From assembly GCA_036939355.1 (NCBI GenBank), contig JALLAP010000282.1, positions 1-15,920 of the forward strand: DNA of 15,920 bases, given 5' to 3'. The DNA comes from Thalassiosira profunda. Lineage: Eukaryota > Bacillariophyta > Thalassiosirophyceae > Thalassiosirales > Thalassiosiraceae. A program made the position numbers and the translations under genes. Within the stretch, counting starts at the first letter, position 1; the number at the start of each line of letters is the position of its first letter. Below, in pieces: positions 7,701-14,200 of the stretch. The notes beneath the pieces were generated by a model. That model saw only the letters and a list, made by a program, of their open reading frames with translations. It had not been told where the DNA came from and did no database searches.

Positions 7701-10427
7701 CTCGGCGAAACTGGGCAGGCGTGCCGCCACTTGAGCTAAGCTGTTTTCGTCCAACTTCTCACAGATGCATTCACAGACCTTACGAAACGACGATGACAAA
7801 GTTGGGTCGCCATCAGACGCTCCCCACTGTCGTAAGCATTCGTCGAAAGCTTGGTGTAAAGTGTTTGGCGGCGCAGTCTCCTTGCCAAGCTTGACGTGGA
7901 TCACAGCCCACTTTTCTTCCTTACAAGCGTGCACTAACGGGAGGAGGAGGCTCGATTTGCCGCTGCCGGCATATCCTCCCAGAAAGGCCACCTCGCAAAG
8001 GAAATCGTTCACTTGGCCGGAAGCGGAGCCGTCGCTGTCCAAGACAAAACCTGCCACTCTATTCTTTGAATCCAGCAAGGCACCCACCTCCGTTTCTCTC
8101 CCGAACAAGTGCCCATCAGGACGGCGAAAACGATCCAACGCCTGTTGAGGGTTTTGGTCGAGGAGGAACGATTGGGGGTCGTTCCGCATCTGCTCCAGAT
8201 CCCAAAGCGCCTCGTCCAAGGAAGTGAGCGCCGATCTTTGCCGTTGCTCGCTCCCGGCGTCCAGCAAATCGCAGACCAGGCGGTTTATCGGCGTGGGCGT
8301 GCGGAGGGACATCAGGAGGTCGCTCGCTTTGGCAGAATCGATGCTGGACTGGATCGCCTGCCGTTTGGGAGGCGGAGGCGTACTGCCATCGGTCGCTCGA
8401 TTTCGCGGGATTGGACCGTCATCAGAACGAGAATCCGATTTCATACTGAATACATGAAGCAACAATCTGCCCAAAGAGGCACACACGTCGTGTTCGTCGT
8501 CGCCCGATGTCTTCAGCTGTGCGTCCGCATGATCGGCTTTGAATGTGACCTTTCGTATGAAGGGGCGGCTTGAAGTTTCCCCAGGATGCTCCACAAAAAT
8601 GAGGAGATTTTCAGGTACAATGTCAGCAAGATTCATTGCAGTTTCTCCGCCCAACAGATTCTTGACATGCTTCGCTATCATCCACGCCAACTCCACAGAC
8701 CCCATGATGTAATCGATTTTGGTGGAGGACGTGCTCAGCTCAACCCAATCGTTAAGGTTCATCGGGTCGTCAGGGGCACCATCCCCGGACGTAGAGCTCA
8801 AAATTACGTTTGCCACACCAACTGCAGTCGAAGGCAGCGTGCTAGCCTCGATGGACGAATTGCTGGGTGGTGGTTGCACCTCACTGTGCGAGGGGGTGGT
8901 TGGGGAGTCCTCCTCTAAATTCACTGACTGGTTGTCGACAGGCTGATGCTTGGCCGATCTGCCCAAAATGCCGGCCACCTCGACCGGAGGCAATGCGTTG
9001 GCCCTTCCCAAGTCAAGAGACGGATTTCTGGCGGGCTGCTGCATGTCCGCACCACTCAATGCACTAGCTCTTCTCATTGAATGAGATGAATTGCTGTCGT
9101 CAACCACTGAAGTTTGCATCATCGATTGTCCCTGCGTTGCTGACGCTACTGCTGCCGATGCTGCTGCCGATGCTGCTGCTGCTGACGCTGCTGCTGACCC
9201 TGCCAATGGGGCCAATGTGCCAGAAGCTGTCGCAGCCAAATTGTTGCCGCCATTCTGCGTCAAGTTGGCCAACAGCGTCAAAGCACCAAGTGCCGACGTT
9301 GATGCAGTGGGCACCGTAGCTGTCGCTGGAACAAGCTGGCCCAATCCTATTGCGGATTGCAGAACGTTGCCCCCGACCAGCGGATTCGATCCAATGCCAT
9401 TGTTGCCCCCAAGAAGACGTTGCAGGTCAGATAAGCCGGCAGCAGGTTGGCTCGCTCCCAGAGCATTACCAACAAGAAGCCGCTGCAGGTCCGAGAGGCC
9501 CGCTGCTGGTTGAAGCAATCCCAGAGCGCTGTTGCCGAGGAGGGATTGCAAAACGAGGGGATGCGCCACGCCCAATCCAAGCGCAGCGGCTCCCAGGGAC
9601 TGCTGCGCGGTTATGCTGCCCAAAGAGGCGGCTCCCAGGCCAAGCGCGTTATTTCCGGTGGCGCCCGTCAAACCCCCCGCCAGAAGGAGGTCCAGGGCCG
9701 TCGCGCCACCGGACACTCCGATGCCCGCTCCCGGGGGCGCCGCGCCTCCCACAGACAGCCGGCCGCTCCCCAACGACTGCTGACCGGCCAGCCCTGCCAA
9801 AATCCCGGCCAGGGCGTCTCCCCCGGATCCCACGCCCGTCGCGGGTTTGACGGACGGGAGGGGAACGGCGCCCGCGGCTCCAGGAACGGCCGAAGGCGCC
9901 TGGGTTCCCCCACGAGCGGAGGCACCCCCCTTCCCCTTCTTCCCCCCACCTTCCTTTCCCGCGCCGTCGTTCTCCCCTGCGGCATCCCCTTTGGACGCAG
10001 CCTTCCCCTCCCCCCTCTCTTCGCCCGGCCCCTCGTTTCCCTTCTTCTCCCGCAGCCCGTGCATCACCTTCTTGCACGCCCGCTCCTCGCTCGCCTCCGT
10101 CCACGCCCCGGCCTCCCTTCTCCCCGGCGCGGCGTCCTCCACCAGGAACCTCCCCCCGTTCTCGCGAATTTGCGCCACGATGCTCCGGGTGATGGCCCGC
10201 TTCCCGGCCTTGGCGTTGGTGGCGCGGAAGTCGGGCTTGCGGGACGCGACGAGGGCGCGGAGGCGGGCGTTGCCGGGGTGGTTCATGATGGCCTGGCCGC
10301 GGCCGAACAGCTGAACGCAGGGCAAACGCAAAAGTATGAGTATGAGAGCGATCGTCAAGGATCGTGTGACACAAGCGCACTATTTTGTCTCACTCACCAC
10401 GTCGTTGTCGGTCGGAGTGATGGTCAT
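4703..10427 (-). CDS. DUF6824 - kinase-relic - AAA/STAND-like ATPase - TPR-like fusion protein (six exons; in-frame TAG)
   Basis: Probable intracellular signalling ATPase; substrate unknown. Spliced model: exons 10427-10398, 10310-6632, 6559-6094, 6027-5858, 5783-5692 and 5619 (or 5613)-4703, about 1,760 residues. Residues 8-98 form the DUF6824 domain (NDV from exon 1, LFGRG from exon 2, then NHPGN; function unknown, possibly nuclear). About 100-520 is Ala/Leu/Gly-rich linker. About 530-735 resembles a degenerate protein-kinase C-lobe (IVPENLL at 574-580, LGRLLLHVFS at 623-632), with no catalytic lysine or DFG seen. FGRE at 746-749 opens the ATPase: Walker A GGYAGSGKSS (788-797, K795), Walker B LLIFDDMHWL (D931/D932), and an arginine strand AWTYRSNEV. 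The tail is TPR-like helices. Architecture after FGRE follows cyanobacterial kinase/ATPase/histidine-kinase proteins, without the histidine kinase. Defects: TAG at codon 1253, a 72-bp duplication plus N at 6239-6383, and N at 4884. Domain calls are from memory. Confidence 0.85.
4884..4884. other. Single N with frame switch near the C-terminus of the ATPase gene
   Basis: Before the N (minus strand) the frame reads YEASIRSAR; after it the natural continuation ENGMRDKGTTQLRAAIDRYR lies in another frame and ends at 4703. Removing the N, or the N plus a 3-base TCG overlap of the flanks, restores one frame (the latter gives SARENGMRDKG). Related proteins usually have about 20-25 more residues between SARENG and the K-G-x-x-Q-L helix, so sequence may be missing here. 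Confidence 0.7.
5595..5621. repeat. 10-bp perfect hairpin overlapping the intron 5 acceptor
   Basis: AGAGCAAGGC (5595-5604), 7-nt loop, GCCTTGCTCT (5612-5621). In the minus-strand transcript the stem contains both candidate 3' splice AGs and the first codons of exon 6. It could influence acceptor choice; this is inference. Confidence 0.5.
5620..5691 (-). other. Intron 5 (72 or 78 bp) of the DUF6824-ATPase gene with two possible acceptors
   Basis: Donor GTAAGA at 5691 follows HMLR. The next exon must start after an in-frame TGA within the intron. Two AGs six bases apart (last intron base 5620 or 5614) both keep the frame that leads to LWRPCSTLKTMSEPF, differing by two residues. The polypyrimidine tract is weak. 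The junction is therefore less certain than the others; a hairpin (5595-5621) overlaps it. Confidence 0.55.
5784..5857 (-). other. Intron 4 (74 bp) of the DUF6824-ATPase gene
   Basis: Donor GTGAGT at 5857 and acceptor CCTCTTTAG ending at 5784, phase 0. Joins VTAGCST to FLFTDNTQLAFRLGNLGETL, giving the expected amphipathic helix of the tail. 74 bp shifts frame if retained. Confidence 0.75.
6028..6093 (-). other. Intron 3 (66 bp) of the DUF6824-ATPase gene, stop-free and a multiple of three
   Basis: Donor GTGCGT at 6093 and acceptor CTCTACACAG ending at 6028. Splicing gives KALPQMTDRNKLNAMRFL; the LPxMTDxxKLxAMR pattern is a hallmark of this family's TPR-like tail, which supports the exact junction. 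Retention would insert 22 residues without a stop. Confidence 0.85.
6239..6383. repeat. 72-bp perfect direct duplication around a single N (assembly join)
   Basis: Bases 6239-6310 and 6312-6383 are identical, separated only by N at 6311. The duplicate encodes EDSLKGSSLLVKLLASNSDYDGAME on the minus strand twice in different frames. Collapsing one copy and the N (73 bases) restores a continuous exon 3. Almost certainly two overlapping contig ends placed side by side. Confidence 0.93.
6510..6512 (-). other. In-frame TAG at a conserved Trp position in the ATPase gene
   Basis: Exon 3 reads GIGLLEANH-TAG-ETQYPLSLSLFEL. Relatives with this architecture have a Trp at the TAG position (pattern L-L-x-x-x-x-W-x-x-Y-x-L-x-L), so the simplest change is TGG to TAG. 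No donor GT lies between the intron 2 acceptor and the TAG, and no nearby AG keeps phase, so splicing cannot easily bypass it. Product without read-through would be 1,252 residues. Confidence 0.75.
6560..6631 (-). other. Intron 2 (72 bp) of the DUF6824-ATPase gene, stop-free and a multiple of three
   Basis: Donor GTGAGT at 6631 and acceptor CTGTCTTCAG ending at 6560. Removal gives SSFERARSYIETGIGLL, matching the way the TPR-like tail begins in relatives (an A/Y-rich helix followed by a Y-L-x-x-G-x-x-L-L helix). The intron is open in frame, so unspliced message would carry a 24-residue insert instead of being truncated here. Confidence 0.8.
9143..9205. repeat. GCT/CTG-type triplet tract encoding poly-Ala in the ATPase linker
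   Basis: Runs of gctgctgcygatgctgct over about 60 bp. On the coding (minus) strand this gives an Ala/Ser run (SAAAASAAASAAVASA). Typical replication-slippage substrate, located in the low-complexity linker, likely variable between strains. Confidence 0.6.
9415..9540 (-). repeat. Two tandem 63-bp (21-residue) repeats in the ATPase linker
   Basis: 9415-9477 and 9478-9540 align end to end with scattered substitutions and no indels. Each encodes a unit with the core QPAAGLSDLQRLL-G-N. More decayed L-L-G-N-x-A-L-G-L units continue on the N-terminal side, suggesting the Gly/Leu-rich linker grew by tandem duplication. Confidence 0.7.
10311..10397 (-). other. Intron 1 (87 bp) of the DUF6824-ATPase gene
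   Basis: Donor GTGAGT at 10397 and acceptor GCGTTCAG ending at 10311. Splicing joins MTITPTDNDV to LFGRGQAIMNHPGN in phase 0 and completes the NDVLFGRG signature of the DUF6824 domain, which is why exon 1 and the start at 10427 are chosen over the ATG at 10358 inside the intron. The intron holds an in-frame TAG, so retention would end translation after 15 codons. Confidence 0.85.
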
Positions 10428-10573
10428 GATTCAATATGCAGTCTGACTTCTGCTGTAGACTATTATCGATGTGCAATGGGATGATTATTATTACGGTGGC
10501 ACGTCCTACAATGGTTCGGGCGTATTGGATGAATTTGCAACAGAGGACGCACATGATGTGAGCAAGGCGAGCG

Positions 10574-10634
10574 GAGCGTTGCAAAAAATACGCACATCTT
10601 GATGTAAGCAAACTAAAAAATAAATGCAACGCTC
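10574..10634. repeat. 10-bp inverted repeat with 41-nt spacer in the divergent region
   Basis: GAGCGTTGCA at 10574-10583 and TGCAACGCTC at 10625-10634 are perfect reverse complements. The spacer is AT-rich and contains the acceptor of the possible intron at 10613-10677. May be a regulator site pair or an RNA stem. Confidence 0.45.
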
Positions 10635-10677
10635 AACAGAGCATCCCGATCACGGCCGATGGATTGGCTGCACTCAC
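10613..10677 (-). other. Possible 65-bp intron (5'UTR of the ATPase gene or small unrecognised gene)
   Basis: Minus-strand donor GTGAGT at 10677 and a pyrimidine-rich acceptor TTGCATTTATTTTTTAG ending at 10613. Length and signals match the confirmed introns of the neighbouring gene on the same strand, 186 bp upstream of its ATG. Splicing would also extend the upstream open frame by about 50 codons to a TAA, so a small gene is possible, but no domain is recognised. Confidence 0.4.
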
Positions 10678-11237
10678 GGATAGTTGTTGTGCCGCTGCCT
10701 GGGAACGATGCAGCTCGAGCAGGCTGATGGTCGCGCAAACCAGGGAGGTCGCGCTTGGGGCGAATGTGAAATGTTTTTTTTTTTTCGCGGCCCGGCCTCT
10801 GCTCGCGGCGGTCGCCTCCCCAACTTCCCGCTCCTCGCGCGCGCGATACTGAGAGCTTGACAGCGGGGCGGTTGCAGGGTCTAGAGAGAGATACGATAGT
10901 AGACGGGCCGGCGGACCTGGGTCAAAGGGTGTTGTTGTTGCAAAAAGTTCCACTTGGGGCGGGTCGCACTTGAACTTTGGTCGCACATCCGAATCAGAAG
11001 CCCACGATACTCAGATACTGATTCCTACAGCAGACCAAAACGTATCTACGTGATCGTATTCAAGGAGAATTTGGTGACACTGAACTCTATCCAAGGCCCA
11101 CGGGGCCGTTGTTTGCAAGACTCGTCATTCCTTGCTTCTTGCTTCACAAGGCTTGCAACCAAGCACCCACCTACTGCCCCAATTGCAGCGGCGGCACCAC
11201 AGCAACCACGCAGCGTCACACGCGCGCCGAAAAGGGA

Positions 11238-14200
11238 ATGGCGGGCCTCCGCGGACGCGCGCGGCGGGCCGGGCATGAGGAGCCCGGGGCCGGCGCAAAT
11301 ATTGCAAACGAGGCAGTCACGAGCTGGGGTGCACCGAATGACCCCCCGGCCCGCCTCCGCCGCGGCCCTCCTGCAAATGCGGCCGACCATCTCAATTACG
11401 GGCGCGGCTTGCAGGAGAGTGGCGGCGAGGAGAAAGCTGCCGTCGAGGAAAACTCGGGAAGCGCCGAGGTAAAGGACGCGAAAAAGGACGCGAAAAATAA
11501 GGAGAGCGCGCAAGTCAGTGGGGAGGAGGGCGGCCATGGCAGCGAGGAGGAGGGCGGGGAGGCCGCGACCAGTGCGGAAGAGGAGAAGGCAGATGCGGAG
11601 GAGGGCATCGCAACCGAGGGCGGGGCCGAACATGCCGGCAAGGGGGCGGATGAAATCGAGGTCGATCCATCCGGGGGCGAACCCGAGGGTTCGGAGCCGG
11701 CCGAGCCCAGAGGGGACGCGAAGAAGGATGCGGCCGAGGCGGCGGCGGAGGAGCGGGCCGGCGAAGGCGAGGCCATAAAGGCTCCGGCCGCGACGTCCGG
11801 GGACAAAATGGAAGGGGGGGCCGGGGAGAGCCGTTCAGAGCCGGAGGATGAGGAGGCGGCCGAAGACGAATCTGGAGATTATAAGACCGAAGCGGGGGAG
11901 GAACCGAACGATGAGGCCGAGAAGGAGGCGGGGACCAAGGAGGAAGCTGAGGAGGAAGCCGAGGGGGCAGGCGCGGATGGAACGGAGAATGTGGGGGGAC
12001 ACGCAGAAGAGGGAAGCGGCGCCTCGGGCGAGGGAGGGGAGGAGGGCGAGGCACCGGAGGGACTGAAGGGGGAGGCCGGTGGGAAGACGGGGCCGTCCGA
12101 GGCGGAGGGTTCCAAGGATGCCCCCGAACCATCGGCCGAGACTGCGGAGGCCAAGGGCGGTGATGCTGCCGAGGAATCGGGCGAGGACGAGGCCGTCGAG
12201 GAAGGCAAGGCTGCCAAGGAGGGCGAGGGATCCGAGGCTTCCAAAAACGAGACCGAGGGGGAGAAGAACAGTCCGTCGAAAGACGAGCCCGAGGAGGCGG
12301 CGCCGGTGGAGGTGGCGACCGTGGAGGTGGCGGGGGAGAGTGACGAGGAAGGTGTTGATGAGGGCGCTGCCTCAGGTGATAAGGAAGAGCCCGAAGTGGA
12401 GGTGGCGCCTGCGCTGGAGGAGCCCGAGGGCGAAAAGGCGGCGGGTGCTGATGAGGATGAGGAGGAGTCGACGGCGGAAAGTGGCGAGGACGAGGCCGCA
12501 GACGAGGGCAAAGGGGAAGAGTCTGCCGACGAGGACGAGGAGGTCACGGCAAAGGGCAAAGTCCAGCCAGAGAAGAGCGACGATCAGGGAGAAGAGCCCG
12601 AGGCCGATGCCTCCAAGGAAGCGCTGGACCTCGAAACAGAGGGCGAAGTGCAGCCCAAGGGGATTGAGAAGGGCACCGGCGGCGACAACGCTGGCGACGA
12701 GTCCGTGGAGGCCGAGCAAGTGGATGCGAATGCTTTGGAAAAGGAGCCTTCCTCTTCCTCAGACAAGGCGTCCAAAGACAAGGCCGCCGGATCCGACAAC
12801 GGAGGAGGAGAAATCGCGGCCGAATCCAAACCCAACGACAGCAAGACTGCGGCCCAAAAAACAGACGAGCAAATCGAGGAAGAAATCGAGGAGGAGATCG
12901 AGGAGGCCCTCGAAAAGGGCGAGCTGGACGAGAGTACGGCCGAGGAGCTCGAGGAGGAAATGGAGGAGGCGCTGGAAGAGGGAATGGGCGAGGCGTTCAA
13001 GGAGGAGCTGGACGGGGCGCTCGACAGGGAGGCCGCGGTGGGGTCGGACGACGGGGCGGAGGCGCCCGCTCCTTCGGCCGACGATCAAGAGAATGGAGCG
13101 GTCGACGCGGGTGCCAGCACCAAGAGTGGCGTCGCCACCATTGGCCTGTCGCACGACAAGGCCGGCTCGTCGATTTTGGTGGACGACCCTCCCGCGGTGG
13201 GCGAGGTGCCCGTCTCCGGGACTCAGACTGCCGAAGAGGCCAACTTCGCTTTCGACAACCTCGATTGCCAGGACGAGGCTGCGGGCTTCCCCCGCCATCC
13301 CGGCACCGCCTCCAACGATCGCGTGCCGTGCGAGGACATGCCCAAGGAGACGTGCGGCACGGTGCTCTTTTCGGTGGACGCGTCCGCCCCCGCCCCGAAT
13401 GTTCGGGTGGAGGAGGAAGTGGCGGAGAAGTCCCCGACGGACCTCGCAGAGAAAGCCAAGGACGACGAGCGCCGCAGGCTGGCGTGGAGCGAGGACGGCG
13501 TCGACGAAGAGACGGAGAAGGACGATGCTCCCTCGTTGTCGTCGGAGAAGGTCGTCCTCGCATCGGACACAATCGTCGTCACGTACGGGTCACGGTACTG
13601 CCCCGCGACGTGCGATGCCTTGCCCCAGTGCGCGAGGGCGAGGGACCACTTCCACCCCCGTGGAAAGGGCGAACAAGTGGAGGATGACGCGTCCGAGGAG
13701 AAACCGTCCGATGATCGAGGCGAGGTCGCTGCAAGCGCTGAAGAGGCTGGAGGAGAAGAGGAAGGAGTCTCTGCGAATGGTGTCGAAGAAGACACCAAGT
13801 TGAAAAAGCCAGATGACGAGAGCCCCGTGTCTTCCGGTGACGAGGTAGCCAGTGGTGGCGACGCCGAGGATGGTGCTGAGGAGACCACCTCTGACGGCAA
13901 GGAGGCCTCGGAGGACGGCGAGGAGACCACCTCTGACGGCAAGGAATCGCCGGAGGGCGGAGAGGAGACCGTCTCGGAGGGCAAGGTGGCCGACGAGCCC
14001 AACTGCGACGACGACAAGGGCTTCCTCTACAAGGACAAACCGGAGATGACCTGCGAGTATATCGGAAAGTTCAAGCCCGACAAGTGCTCCAAGCTCCACG
14101 ACGGCGAAAAGGTGGGCGTTATGAGCTGCCCCGTGAGCTGCGGGATGGTGGAGGAATGCGAGGCGACGAAGTTGGGCGTGAGTCCTCCCAGGGAGGGCGA

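Larger units (their letters stand above)
10428..11237. other. Divergent intergenic/5'UTR region between the ATPase and the acidic membrane-protein gene
   Basis: About 810 bp with no assured gene. It contains a 12-T run at 10774-10785, an inverted repeat at 10574-10634 and a possible minus-strand intron at 10613-10677. A minus-strand ORF of 117 codons (10986-10633) shows no recognisable domain and could be part of a spliced 5'UTR. On the plus strand there is an open, hydrophobic-looking frame upstream of ATG 11238 but no ATG in it. Confidence 0.55.

Noticed and set aside
10633..10986. Minus-strand 117-codon ORF as an independent gene
   Set aside because: No recognisable domain or signal; a 5'UTR or spurious frame is as likely, so only the candidate intron is listed.
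11879..12559. Ser/Pro-rich minus-strand frame opposite the acidic region
   Set aside because: Antisense of Glu/Ala/Gly-rich codons gives Ser/Pro by composition alone; the same pattern occurs at other antisense positions.
12079..13803. Long Arg-rich plus-strand frame (574 codons) inside the acidic gene
   Set aside because: It is the +1 shadow of GAG/GAC/GCC-rich codons, which read as Arg/Pro; no domain, and the acidic frame carries the conserved Cys modules and TM helix.
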